64,000 bases of DNA. Source: Artocarpus heterophyllus. Taxonomy: Eukaryota; Streptophyta; Magnoliopsida; Rosales; Moraceae. The DNA is taken from contig CM046345.1 in assembly GCA_025403435.1 (NCBI GenBank), positions 6,948,235 through 7,012,234 of the forward strand, read 5' to 3'. The position numbers were made by a program, and so were the translations under genes. Under the pieces are notes generated by a model. It made no database searches. It saw nothing but the letters and a program-made list of their open reading frames with translations, and had not been told where the DNA came from. Below, one piece after another: positions 43,319 to 54,861 of this stretch (position 1 is its first letter; each line of letters starts with the position of its first letter).

Positions 43319-46309
43319 TGTCACAACCCGCCTTTTTCGGACTGTGATAAACCCTTTCTTACTTACGTATATACGAAAACTTAGGAAAAACCTTTTTTTT
43401 TTTGTAAATATACTTTACACAAATTTGTTTGCACACATACGTTGGTTTTAGCATCTATCAAAATACAGACATACACTTATATTTACAAAACAACTTTTCC
43501 TTTGTAATACAATTTTCTAAGCATTACTTTTCAAAATGTCTTGAAATATATCACAGCGGAAACTAACTGCGGCAGAATCCATATCATTCTGCACACCGAT
43601 CATCCCTACGCCAGCTCATCCATACATTTATTCTGATCTTCTTGTCGGAATACCTACAGCATGAAATATTTAATGAGCTTACGCCTAGTAAGTCCCATAT
43701 AACCCACATGCACACTTAATAAAAATGCATGATTCATTTATGCTTTCTTATAAACCTTCTTTATCATTTTCATTTCTTATCTTTAACTAGGGCCCAAGTG
43801 TTCGTACCATTGCGCACTTAGGTCTACGTAACACCGTGACCATACTGTATCCTTAAACTCCTCTTGAGTCAAGAGTCGGTATGACACTTTTTTTAATTTC
43901 TGGTGATAGAATTACCAGTCCATTTATTATGGTTATCATATCAAGTATGAAATAATAATCACATGTTATACTCAAACATGAATGTTCTTATACAATACTG
44001 TACATACAGGTACACATTGTTATACTCTCAGGCATACATTAATATACATACTGGTATACAACATAATATACACACAGGTATTTATTTAGTATACTCACAG
44101 GTATACATCAACATACTTATAGATACTCATATCGTAGCATACACACAGGTATACACTTTGATTTATACATAGGTATATATATACACATGTCACATTCTAT
44201 ACCTATAATTTCATACTGTATGTAGGATGGGTACCTACTTGATTTTGTATACCGCGTAAATCGACCTTGATTTTCCTCTGTCCAAGACTTTTAGGATCCT
44301 GTTGGCCAATTTCAAAGCCATTAGCAAATATTCTATTATGTTTCAATGCAAAACATTCGTTAATTATTAAATTGAATTGCATAGCTGTATACAACTTCAA
44401 AAACCACTGATTTTCTTATTTCTATCTAACTCTACCCTATCGTCACTAACGAAGGCCGAAAATCTTTCTAGTGATTTTCTTTTCCCCATTTAAAACATTT
44501 CGGAGTGATTCGGGTTATTTGGACAAAAATGACGATTTTATCCTCCATGGGCCTAATGACCTACCCGAGCTCAATTTCGTTATTCTAACAGAAATAGCCA
44601 CATATTAACTTTAAAATAATACCCTAGTGGCTCGTATCTCCTTATTTCACACCTATGCTTCTTTTTTGTAAAACTTTACAATTTAGTTCCTAAACTGAAA
44701 ATTTTGACAATTTTATCCCCAAGGATAAAATTTATCTCTTTAAACCAAAATTTCCTATTTTTCATAAGGAACATTTTTACTCAAAGTAACATACCTTAAA
44801 TCATTTTGAAAAATGACGTTTTTGCCATTTTAACATTTTTTCACTTTTAACAAATTCTTGAAAAATCAAAATCTCACAAACGGTTGAGTTTTTCGATGAA
44901 CCGTTTTTTATGCCTAATAGTTTCGTCAAGATATACAACTTTTGTGTTTTAATTTTTCTTAAATTCTCACTGTACATGGGTTTTTTTGGCATTTTTCAAA
45001 TCTGTTGAGGGAAAACTTTTTCTTTCAATTAAGTCCTTAGGGTATTTTAGTGAAAATCTGTTTTAAAACTGTAAATCTATCCCTGTATCAGCAGTTTCAA
45101 CCTTTGTTGCAATCATTTACTATATCTAGCATCACTTTTTATAAAACCAACATCAAAATTACAAAAATAATATTTTTTTACACAAACAATTATTTTTCAC
45201 CATAAACCATAATTTCACCATATCAACACACCATACATCATGTAACCATGAAATTCCACCAAATACATGTTTAAGAACCTGCATACTCTTGAAGGAATAA
45301 AAATGAAAACAAAAATTACAAAATTTCAAAACTTTAAAATTCAAAACTTACCCAAATAACACTTTTTGGTTTCTAGCCTTCCAAGGTTCATTTGAAACTC
45401 TTTCCTAGGCATCATTTCCATGCAAGAACACCATGAATTAATTTCCCCCTTAACCCATGAAAAATCCCTTGAAATTTTGGTAAAAAGATTGGGATTTACC
45501 TTAAAACTTATAAAAAATCCTTGAGCTTTGCTTCTAAAACTTGTTTGGGGTTATTTTTGCAAAGAGTTGGGTTGAGAAAATTTTTTGAAAGAACTCAACA
45601 ATGGCTGCCGTGGGAGTTGTGAAAGAAGAAGGAAGAAATTTTTTTTGTGATAAAAATGCATTTAATGATTCCTCATCTACTTGGTTACTTATCAAGTAAC
45701 CCTTTGGGTTACCAAGTGTCACCGTGTGATTGGGCCACCTTTCATGGCTTGGTAGCCCAATAAAATTCAAGTAAGTGTCCACTTTGTGGGGCCTTAAATT
45801 TACACTATGTAATTTTTCACCACACAGTATTTTTTCTATATTGCCATAGTCAAATCAGTGCAAACTCATAACCTTAGACTGTGTAAACTATTTTACCTAC
45901 TTTTGGTTTACTTTTGGAGGCCAAACGTATCATTTTCCTTATCTGTGTTTTCACTTAGCAATATACTTGTACTGCTTCGGCCTCCTTTTTACACTGGGTT
46001 GGGTTTCGGTGGACTCTATATCTCATTCTTATTCGAAGTACCCATTTGTTTGTATCACAATTTTACAATTAATTGTGATATAAAATTCATTTTATGGATA
46101 TTATTTACAAATTTTTGAATAATTAAACTCATAAAATCTATATAAAAAATATACAACATGACATCACATTCGCAGTGGAATATTCAATTAATACTGCTTA
46201 TTTACACATTATCACAATTTTATAAAACTTATAATTTTTAAAGGTAAATTCATTAATTAAACCCAGTTAAATATTAGATTTTATTAATGAATTTTCTCTG
46301 GTCATTACA
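43319..46309 (+). mobile_element. Solo LTR (gypsy-like), inserted in a MATE exon
   Basis: 2991 bp, beginning TGTCACAACCCGCC and ending CTGGTCATTACA. It matches, in reverse orientation, the LTR at 54479-57505 over its whole length with many differences. No internal region or second LTR is adjacent, so it is a solo LTR left by LTR-LTR recombination, or a lone end. Flanking 5-mers (CAAGA / GATGA) do not match cleanly, so the target duplication has decayed or the site has been altered. A tract of degenerate ACAGGTATAC repeats lies at about 44000-44190. Confidence 0.85.
43995..44190. repeat. Degenerate ACAGGTATACA tandem repeats inside the solo LTR
   Basis: Around ten imperfect units of about 20 bp with the core CAGGTATAC. 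The same tract in the other LTR copy, as ACCTGTGTGTATA, is at about 56600-56800, so it belongs to the LTR family. Confidence 0.75.
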
Positions 46310-47777
46310 GATGATTCCTGGCACCTAGTTCGTTTGATACTCTTGTGCTTTGAAGCTCAAAGGCAGAAAGAGGATGTCATAGTGTGGAGGTGATGTTTAA
46401 AGCAATGACAAAAAGTTCCTTATGCAGGACATACCTAACAGCACTGCCAAAGCCAAAGGGGATTCCGTAAACCATTGCACTTGTGTTGAGGCTGTAGCAA
46501 AGTTGCTCAAGTCAACAATTTAGATAACATAAACTATTAAGTTCACGTGTGTTGCATTTGATAGCATGTCTGTAGGGAAACCAATAGAGCAAGGCTTTAT
46601 GTATATGTCAAAATAGAGGAAATGGGACCAAACCCGATTGACATTGATGTCTCAAGCTTTGGATTGGGAAGCAGACCAGACATGAGAACAAGAAACTCAT
46701 ATGACCAATATTCTAGGCTGATTGCAAGTCAAAGTTGTAATCAAAAAACATAATTAAGAGATTGAGGCAATTAAAACTCTTAGAAAATAACCATAAGAGC
46801 TGAAGGTATAGCAAGCTTCAAAAAGGCGATGAGATTTTTCATGCCTTCCTTAGAAAAACCTCTCCAAGTCTTCTGACATGAAGGGCAAAACTTGATGTAA
46901 ATTGCCAAAATCAACACATTGGTCCAATAAGAGATGGCACTGGAGAGAGCAGCCCCTTGACTACCAAAGTCAAGTATAAGAACTAAAGTCCAACAGACAA
47001 AGACATGAAGAAAACTAGTGACCGCGGTTCTAAGCACCAAAGGCCAAATGTTGTTCTGAGTTTGCAAGAACCGGTGTTGGCATTGAAGAAGGCCGTAAGG
47101 GAAAAAGCTAGGAATCAACCAACGCGAATAGAGTCCTACTCGTACCGCGGTTTCGGGGTCTTGTTTGAGGCTTCTGAAGATTTGCTCAGTACAAGACCAA
47201 AGGAGAGATATAGGAATGCACATAAATGTGATAACAAGCATGGCTCTTGGCATGTGTATGCCAAGCATATGATACTGCCTTGCTCCATAGGCCTGTCCAC
47301 AAAAAGTCTCCAAAGCACTTCCAATTCCTAGCTGCTCAAGAATTGAAATTATAGAAGACAACAATGCATATCAACTTGATATTATAATATATAGTATAAC
47401 AAAAATTTGTTAATGCACATAAAAGATTTCCATTGCATTTAAATTTATTTGATTTAATATATAGTATGTACGCTAAAGATGAATAGAAACTACCAGATTT
47501 TATGGCAAGCCCTTACCACTAAACTGAAACCAGTGACCCCAGAAAATGAAGTTGCCATTGAAGAGCTTGACAGAGAAAGCTCCCCCAAATGGCCAATGAA
47601 TATGACAGATGTCATAAGTAGACTGTTTTGCAAAAAGCTTACTAAAACTAGAGGTCCTGCTAAGTACAACTGCTTCTTCAACTCTGCTACAACTTCTGAG
47701 TTGTGATGGCATTGACTGGTTTCTGTGTTTGAGATTAAAGGAGCTTGAAGAGATAATTGGGAATCTGGTTGATCCAT

Positions 47778-48136
47778 ATTATCCCCAAGTTTTTCTTTAA
47801 TCTAAAGAGCGGAGAAGAGATGGGAGTGTTTAAATGCTTTCATTACTTCAACTGCAAGAAGAAAAAAAATGAAACTTTTTTTTTTTTAAAACTTTGAATG
47901 GGAGATTTGAATTCTTACTTTGTAGTAAAGTCGAATGTTAGCATGTCATGCTTGCTACGGAAAAAATAAATAAATAAAGAAGAAGCAAGCTTTTGATAGC
48001 CTGCATTTTGAGTTTGGTTTTTGGGTCGCTAAAAAAAAGTTAAGGAGCCCCATTGGCAGGAGGAGGCCTGACACTTGCGTAGACTTGAGAAGAGCTTGCC
48101 TGGAAAACTGGACCAAATATTTCTAGCGTTGTTTTC
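47778..48136. other. Upstream flank of the MATE pseudogene
   Basis: Probable old promoter of the MATE gene. No other feature recognised. Confidence 0.4.
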
Positions 48137-49219
48137 GTTTAGGTTTGTTTAGTAAGTAGATTTAAATTAGTAATTTGATTTATGTTAGTATAATTTGAAT
48201 TAAAATTTAAAGATTTAAATTGTTATCTGAATTGATGTTTAGATATGCATTTAAGTTTTAACCTGAGTATAGAATATTAAGGTATGCTTGTTTCATGCAT
48301 TTTGAATTCAATAGATTTAAATTTAGATTCGAGTATCAAGAATCTTTCAAATACGTGTTTATTTCCCCCAAAATCTGAATCATTTGAGTATTAAAAATCC
48401 AAGTTTTTAGAGTTCTCATCCCTTTAAACTTTTGATACTCGGATAACTTTGCTACAGTAAAAACTAAAATTCTTTATCCTATATTTGAGAAAAAAATCAT
48501 AACTTATTCATTTGATATCCAATTGAGATGATTCTTTTTTCACTGTGTTTCTAATGAAGAGAGGAATAAATCAAGATCGATATTGCATATTTTTTAAGAT
48601 CATTAATATTAAGATTTTATTATATTTATTAATAAATCAAAAATTATTTTCACTACTTTTTCAAACACAAATTTTAATTTTATTCCATACTCAGATTAAA
48701 ATTTAAATGCACATCCAAACGTCAATTCGAATAACAATTCAAATCACTAACTCAAATCCTAATTCAAATCACACTAACTCAAATTAAATCACTAATTTGA
48801 ATCCATTTACCAAACGGACCCTTAGAATTTGTTTTTGAAGAGGTAGTGAAAATAGTTTTTGATTTATTAAAAAATTTAATAAAATCTTAATGTTAATAAT
48901 CCTTAAAAATATGCAATGTGGATCTTAATTTATTCATCTCTTTACTAGGAACACAATGAAAAAATAATCATCTCAATTGGATATAAAATGAAGAAGTTAT
49001 GATTTTTTTCCTCAAATATAAGAGAGAAAATTTCAATTTTTATTGTAGTAAAGATATTCGTGTATCAAAAAAGTTTAGGGGATGAGAACTATGAAAACTT
49101 TTAGATTCTTGATACTCAAAGGATTCAGATTTTTGGAAAACAAACACATATCAAAAGAATTTTTGATACTCGAATTTAAATTTGAGTCTAAACAATACAC
49201 GAAACAACATGCCCTTAAT
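48137..49219. repeat. Two interlocked inverted repeats (A1-B1-A2'-B2')
   Basis: Arm A1 (about 48137-48275) is the reverse complement of A2' (about 48685-48826). Arm B1 (about 48276-48682) is the reverse complement of B2' (about 48822-49219). The pairs alternate instead of nesting. A ends with AGGTTTGTTTAGTAAG...CCATTTACCAAACGGACCCTTA. B ends with TTAAGGTATGCTTGTTTCATG...CACGAAACAACATGCCCTTAA. Arm identity by eye is roughly 75-85 percent. Both have MITE-like ends and no coding capacity. Confidence 0.75.
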
Positions 49220-50833
49220 GACTTTATTAGTTTGGAAGCACGTGTTAATGCACGAGAATAGTCAATCTGTTTAAAAAAAAACACTTAAGTTAGGAAATAA
49301 TTGAAAGAGTCATTGTAATAGGAACTCGTTAGTAAAAATATGAATGGTCAATTTAATTAAGATATGAGATTCGGGGGTAAAAAACAAAAGTTTGAATCAT
49401 ACAATTAATTGTCTTAGAGAAAAATTTTAAGAGAAAAGTATAAAAAAAAAAATTATACAGATTTGAGAAAATATGTTTTCCGAATCTTATACATGTTTGA
49501 GAGAAATTTCTAGTGTGAATTAGTTGGGAAAAAGGGTATTTCAACAAAACGAATTTGAAAGTATATAAAATTTTAAGAGAAGAGAAAAAAAAAAATCAAA
49601 ATGAATAGAATCAAATTTTAGGGAAATTATAAAAGAAAAGGTAAAAAAAAAAAAGGACTCAAAGAGTGAAAGAGGAGATCTCTTCGTCAATATTTCAAAA
49701 AGGAGAAAAGAAGACATAACAAGTAAATTTTGGAGCTTACTAAAAAAAAAATAGTAAATTTTAAAGGGAAAAAAGGACAAAAGCTTGAAAATGTTAAAAA
49801 AAAAAAGTGAGGGATCATCACGCTGGTTTGGATTGAAAGGTGAATAGTAGTTTTTGACATTTCTTCTATAGCTAAATTAGATTAGATAAATCAAAGGCAA
49901 AAAAATTGAATGAATCATAAATAAATATATAAGATTTTTGGTATGAAACAAAAAAGAAAAGAGCAACAATTAAAAGAAGCAAGAACAAAATTAGCAAGGA
50001 GTACCAAAAAATGCAAAAAAAAAAAAAAGAAAAGAAAAGAAAAAGGAAAAGGGCAAGACTTTTACCCATGTACCATCAAAGTAAATAAGGGGAAAAACAG
50101 TTGAGAAAGCATTTAAGAAAAGAAAAAAGCATGAAAGAGTGACATGAAAGGAAGCATCAATTCATGCCTTTTTTTAACCAAAACGATGTCATTTTGGTTG
50201 AAAACATTGAAGAGTCTCGTCTCATCAATACATAGTTAGCATAACTTACTAGCATTGCAAGTGGCATGGACCGATCAGTTAATAGCGTATAATTTATAAC
50301 AAATCAAGAATAAATATTTTGAGAAACATAATGCCCTTGCAAAAGTGAATTTCTACACCATAAAATTATAAAATTTAGACTTACAATATAGGCATGTTAA
50401 AATATAGTAAAAATTCTTAAATATTTACAAATATTTAAAATTAAAATCATATTAGTAATTACTTTGAAATATATTTAGCATAAAAGGTGATGATCATTAT
50501 AATAATTATACCTAATTATGTTATTCTTAAAATATTAAAAGAATTACTATTTTTTAAATCCACTTTTGTAACTATGTCATGTCATGTAATTTTATTTTAA
50601 CTACTTAAATGGCAAGTACTAACGTCACCCTTGCTTCTCCTCAAGGGGAAAAAAAAGAATTACCCCGTGTTAATTTTGAAATTATTTTCCGCAATAGATG
50701 ATTTAATATGGTATGTTTCACTTCTTCTTTTTTTCCCTCGAATTGAGATGATTCAATATTGGGATCCGGTTAGGGATAAAAAATACTAAAATTTTTTGTG
50801 TTGTGCTAATAGCAATAGGACTTTTGATTTATT
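49220..50833. other. AT-rich DNA, no gene seen
   Basis: Strongly A-rich on the plus strand at 49370-50170 (repeated AAAAGAAAAG and GGAAAAAA themes). The many open minus-strand frames there are Phe/Leu/Ser-rich translations of T-runs. From 50340 on it is plain AT-rich DNA. Confidence 0.5.
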
Positions 50834-51195
50834 AAGGGCCTATTTGAAAGAGCTTTTTAAAAGTTGTTTTTGGCTTTTTGAGTCTAAAAGCAGCTTCAAG
50901 AAATGTTTGGATGAACCGTTAGCAATGTTTTTGCTCTCAAGATGTTTTTTCCTATTAAAGTTATAAAATATGACTTCTCAAAAAAGCACTTCTTAAATAT
51001 ACTTTGAAATTGTATCAGAGTATTAATAATACATTATAAGCTTAATATAACATTTTTGTAACTTAAAAAAATCATTTTGAGCCATTAAAGCTCTTTTAAA
51101 AATATAGTTCTAAACACTACCTGAAAAGTTATAGTTTTTGATACTCTTTTTCTACTGACTAAAAAAATAAGTAAAAGCTGTACCAAACAGGCTTA
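50834..51195. mobile_element. MITE with GGGCCTATTTG / CAAACAGGCTT ends
   Basis: Left AGGGCCTATTTGAAAGAGCTTTT, right AAAGCTGTACCAAACAGGCTTAA. Terminal inverted repeats of about 20 bp around a 360-bp body with internal AAAAGC/GCTTTT palindromy. Resembles hAT-type MITEs common in plants. Confidence 0.6.
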
Positions 51196-51337
51196 AAACT
51201 TGTTGGACCTATAGTTTGACAATGCCTAGAAACCAAACCAATGAAACGTGATCATTATAAGGTGTCGGCATAAGAGTTTTACGATCAATAGAAACTTATA
51301 TGCAGGTATGCAGTTAAGTCTCCACACTTTTCTTATA

Positions 51338-51495
51338 GGATGTTTGACATGGTGGTTAGAACCATTGGTTATAATTGTTTTTACTATAGCATGTGAGAGA
51401 GCTTTACACTATAGCAGCTTTTTTTTACTGTAGCATGTGAGAGCGTTATACTGTTCATAACTGAGATAATGGTTAGGACCGCTCCTTGCCAAACA
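51338..51495. mobile_element. Dispersed MITE, best preserved copy
   Basis: Left GGATGTTTGACATGGTGGTTAGAACCA, core TTTTTACTATAGCATGTGAGAGAGCTTTACACTATAGCAGC and TTTTTACTGTAGCATGTGAGAGC, right ATAATGGTTAGGACCGCTCCTTGCCAAACAAGC. Left and right thirds are inverted repeats of each other. Confidence 0.7.
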
Positions 51496-51498
51496 AGC

Positions 51499-51650
51499 TA
51501 TTAGTCTCTCTCTGAACACGTTGTGAGAGTTTTACATTATAACAATTTTTTCTTTTTACTATAGCATGTGAGAGCTTTACACTATTTATAACTGAAATAA
51601 TGGTTAGAACCACCTTTTACCAAACAGGCTATTAGTCTCTCTCTAAACAC
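51499..51650. repeat. Tandem partial second copy of the MITE
   Basis: After the first copy, ATTAGTCTCTCTCTGAACACGTT begins a second core plus right end (AACAATTTTTTC...ACCAAACAGGC), followed again by ATTAGTCTCTCTCTAAACACGTT at about 51630. This is a tandem duplication of MITE right half plus flank, offset about 133 bp. Confidence 0.65.
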
Positions 51651-52086
51651 GTTGGATTGCCCCATGCATGCAAAGTTGTCTTCTAAAGCAAGAGGAAACA
51701 GGAGGAACAACTATTTGCCGTATTCACGATTTGAAATTTTCATGGCTTCAAAGGTACGTAACAATATTGATTTCTTAATTTTTAATGTTTGGTATACATT
51801 GTGTGACATGTTTTATTGCTAGAAATTACAGAACTTAAAAAGTTTTAGGTTTCCGTTCCCGTTTTGATTTATTTTTATATATGTATAGACTAAACCGAAA
51901 CACTGCATATCATCTATATTAATTCGTTACAGTGTGTCTATCCAAGGCTTTGAAATAACGCAGTTTGACCCCACACTTTTACTTTTTCTATATATTGCTC
52001 AAAATTTAAAATACTTGTAAACTCATTTGGGTTCTTTAAAAAAAATACAATTTTTTAAGGCGAAATAAAATTTGATTAGATTTATA

Positions 52087-52252
52087 TGCTGTTTGACAAG
52101 AGTGGTTTCAACCACTATCTTAGTTATGAACAGTGTAAAGCTCTCATATACTACAGTAAAAAGAAAAAAGTTGCTACAGTACAAGGCTCTTACATGTTAC
52201 AATAAAAACAGATTTAACTAATGGTTTCCACCACCATACCAAACACCCTATT
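52087..52252. mobile_element. Dispersed MITE (copy near 52.2 kb)
   Basis: Left TGCTGTTTGACAAGAGTGGTTTCAACCAC, core AGTGTAAAGCTCTCATATACTACAG and TTGCTACAGTACAAGGCTCTTACATG, right TGGTTTCCACCACCATACCAAACACCCTA. Confidence 0.65.
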
Positions 52253-52539
52253 AATGAAAGGATGTGCAAATGATTTTGTGAGCATGTTTTATATCCCAGT
52301 TGTGACATTTTGTACATTTAAAATAGCAAAAATTACTCTATATAATTTTCATAAAAATGTAAAATTTTGTATTATATAATATCGACATTAATTTTTGTTA
52401 TTCTTAAATATTCTGAAATTTTACTTTATTTTAACATTAGTACTGAGATTTTGTCATATGTCGAAAATCCCAATTTCCTACCCAAAAGTTGAAATTTTGT
52501 AGACTATGTTGGGATTTTTGGAACCCCTTAACCCCTGTA
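52253..52539. other. AT-rich spacer
   Basis: No feature recognised between the MITE and the MATE fragments. Confidence 0.4.
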
Positions 52540-53728
52540 CAAGCCACTACATTTGTAAACTGTGGACTTGAATATAGAGGAAATGAGGATCAAACCTGAT
52601 CGACCGTATTGATGTTTCCAGCTTTGGATTGGGAGGAACCCGACCTGAGAACGAGAAAGTCATATGATGCATATTCTAAGCTGATGTAGGTCAAAGATAC
52701 AATCAGAGTGCATAATTACAAATGAAGGTGTATCATCAAAGAACACTAAAAGAAAACAAAACAAAACTAGAAATAAGGAAGAAGGGATTGAACTTACCAA
52801 ACCTTAATGCTCTAATTGGTATGAGTGAAAAGTGGAGGAAAGAAAGCATTAGAAAGATTTTAGAATGGAAATTGATATGATGTGGTGTTTGGTAGAAAAA
52901 AAATTAAAATAGAAAGGAAAAATAGGTGGAAAAAATAGCATGTGGGTCCCACTAAAAATGATAGGTGGAAGAAATAGCATATGGGTCTCACTAAAATTGA
53001 TCTCTCCAAATATGGATAGATTTTGTGAGGAAAAAGTTTGATAACAATGCAAAGAAAGTGAAATTATCAATTTGTCTTTCTTTTCTATCAAAATTCTAAC
53101 AAAAAATTTGGGCACCAAATTAAGGAAATAACTAAATAATATTTGGGCAAAATAATAATTGTATTAATTGTAGTTTTTCATTCCTTTGGTTTTCTTGCAA
53201 TACCAAACAAGAGAAGATAAAATCATTTTCTTTTCACTTTCACATACCAAACAAATAAAGGGAAAATCAAAATCCTTCCTTTCTCTACAGTTGTTTTCCT
53301 TCATGGTTTTTTCTTCTCTTCTATTTTCTTTCCTTCTTATCAAACGGAGCATAAGAGCTAGACAATGCCTTAGAAAAACCTTTCCAAGTTTTCTGACATG
53401 ATGTAGAAAACTTAATATAGATTGCCAAGACCAAAACATTGATAGCAGCCCCTTTGCTACCAAAGTCAAATATAAGAACCAAAGTCCAACATGCAAATAC
53501 ATGAAGAAAACTGGTAATCCTAGTAGTTATCATCAAATGCAAAATGTTGATCTAAGTTTGCAAGAATCTGAGTTGCCAAATGTTGATCTAAATTTGCAAG
53601 AATCTGAGTTGGCTCTGAAGAAGGCCACAAGAGGAAATGTGAAAGCTGCAATATAAAGGAAACAATGAAAGAAAAATTACTATAAAATTAGAAACCAAAT
53701 ATTACAACCTTGAAACAATGACCGAAAC
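52540..53728 (-). pseudogene. Second MATE copy, reduced to fragments
   Basis: Remnants of the MATE gene seen at 43.3-47.8 kb, in the same order and strand. An exon 2 piece at 53355-53660 carries SFLHVFACWTLVLIFDFGSKG, YIKFSTSCQKTWKGFSK and, upstream, LQ-type sequence damaged by an in-frame stop and by a 36-bp tandem repeat (53546 and 53582, GTTGATCTAARTTTGCAAGAATC). The region coding for SSAISYWT is deleted. An exon 3 piece with its flanks (52585-52700) closely matches 46625-46742. Between them sits a TIR element (about 52812-53354). No functional protein is possible. Confidence 0.8.
52810..53355. mobile_element. TIR element inside the second MATE copy
   Basis: About 545 bp. Left TTAATGCTCTAATTGGTATGAG with GGAAAGAAAG, right CTTTCCTTCTTATCAAACGG with AGCATAAG. 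The ends are imperfect inverted repeats about 30 bp long. Internally a 45-bp stretch (AGGTGGAARAAATAGCATRTGGGTC) is tandemly duplicated near 52925-53000. No ORF of note. Probably a hAT-type MITE. Confidence 0.6.
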
Positions 53729-54861
53729 TGTAATGACCAGGAAAAAAAATTATTAATAAAACTTAATATTTAATTAGGTTTAATTAATAAATTTACCTTT
53801 AAAATTATAACTTTTGTAAAATTATGACAATATATAAATAAGCAGTATTAATTGAGTATTACACTGTGAATGTGATGTCATGATGGATATTTTTAATACA
53901 GATTTTATGAGTTAAATTACTCAAAAATTTGTAAATAATATCCATAAAATGAATTTTGTATCACAATTAATTGCAAAATTGTGATACAACCTAATGAGTA
54001 CTTAGAATACGAGTAAGAAATAGAGTCCACTGAAACCCAACCTAGTGTAAAAAGGAGGCCGACGCATTAAACATATACTGCTAAGTGAAAACGCAGATAT
54101 AGATTGCAAATACAATGCCTTAGAAAAACCTTTCCAAGTTTTCTGACATGATGTAGAAAACTTAATATAGATTGCCAAGACCAAAACATTGATAGCAGCC
54201 CCTTTGCTACCAAAGTCAAATATAAGAACCAAAGTCCAACATGCAAATACATGAAGAAAACTGGTAATCCTAGTAGTTATCATCAAATGCAAAATGTTGA
54301 TCTAAGTTTGCAAGAATCTGAGTTGCCAAATGTTGATCTAAATTTGCAAGAATCTGAGTTGGCTCTGAAGAAGGCCACAAGAGGAAATGTGAAAGCTGCA
54401 ATATAAAGGAAACAATGAAAGAAAAATTACTATAAAATTAGAAACCAAATATTACAACCTTGAAACAATGACCGAAACTGTAATGACCAGGAAAAAAAAT
54501 TATTAATAAAACTTAATATTTAATTAGGTTTAATTAATAAATTTACCTTTAAAATTATAACTTTTGTAAAATTATGAGAATATATAAATAAGCAGTATTA
54601 ATTGAGTATTACACTATGAATGTGATGTCATGATGGATATTTTTAATACAGATTTTATGAGTTAAATTACTCAAAAATTTGTAAATAACATCCATAAAGT
54701 GAATTTTGTATCACAATTAATTGCAAAATTGTGATACAACCTAATGAGTACTTAGAATACGAGTAAGACATAGAGTCCACTGAAACCCAACCTAGTGTAA
54801 AAAGGAGGCCGTCACATTAAACATATACTGCTAAGTGAAAACGCAGATATGAAAAATGTTA
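53362..54861. repeat. 750-bp tandem duplication spanning MATE remnant and LTR end
   Basis: 53362-54111 and 54112-54861 are almost identical with an offset of 750 bp. Each unit contains the MATE exon 2 fragment, the GAAAC target-site copy and the first about 380 bp of the solo LTR. The junction near 54098-54112 (AGATTGCAAATA) is not present in either parent side. The few differences between the units show it happened recently, after the LTR insertion. Confidence 0.88.

Larger units (their letters stand above)
43270..47777 (-). pseudogene. DTX/MATE transporter gene split by a solo LTR
   Basis: MATE efflux carriers have 12 membrane helices and export flavonoids, organic acids or xenobiotics. 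Exon 1 (47777-47517) starts MDQPDSQLS and holds helix 1-2 (LAGPLVLVSFLQNS, SVIFIGHLG). Exon 2 (47331-46792) contains the conserved ETFCGQAYGARQYHMLG, helices 3-6 and ISYWTNV. Exon 3 (46717-46634) reads LEYWSYEFLVLMSGLLPNP, exon 4 (46491-46435) reads LNTSAMVYGIPFGFGSA, and exon 5 begins at 46347 with TRVSNELGA. At 46309 it runs into a 2991-bp LTR. A matching continuation (AACLAARVVLC) resumes at 43318 on the other side. Further damage: the exon 2 donor is not recognisable in phase (the frame runs into TAA), the codons at the end of exon 3 are altered, and nothing of the C-terminal helices is found below about 43270. A product ending after exon 2 would have about half the helices. Confidence 0.88.

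Noticed and set aside
49541..50069. Phe/Leu-rich minus-strand ORFs that look like membrane proteins
   Set aside because: Translations of long A-runs on the plus strand. The hydrophobicity is a by-product of TTT/CTT codons.
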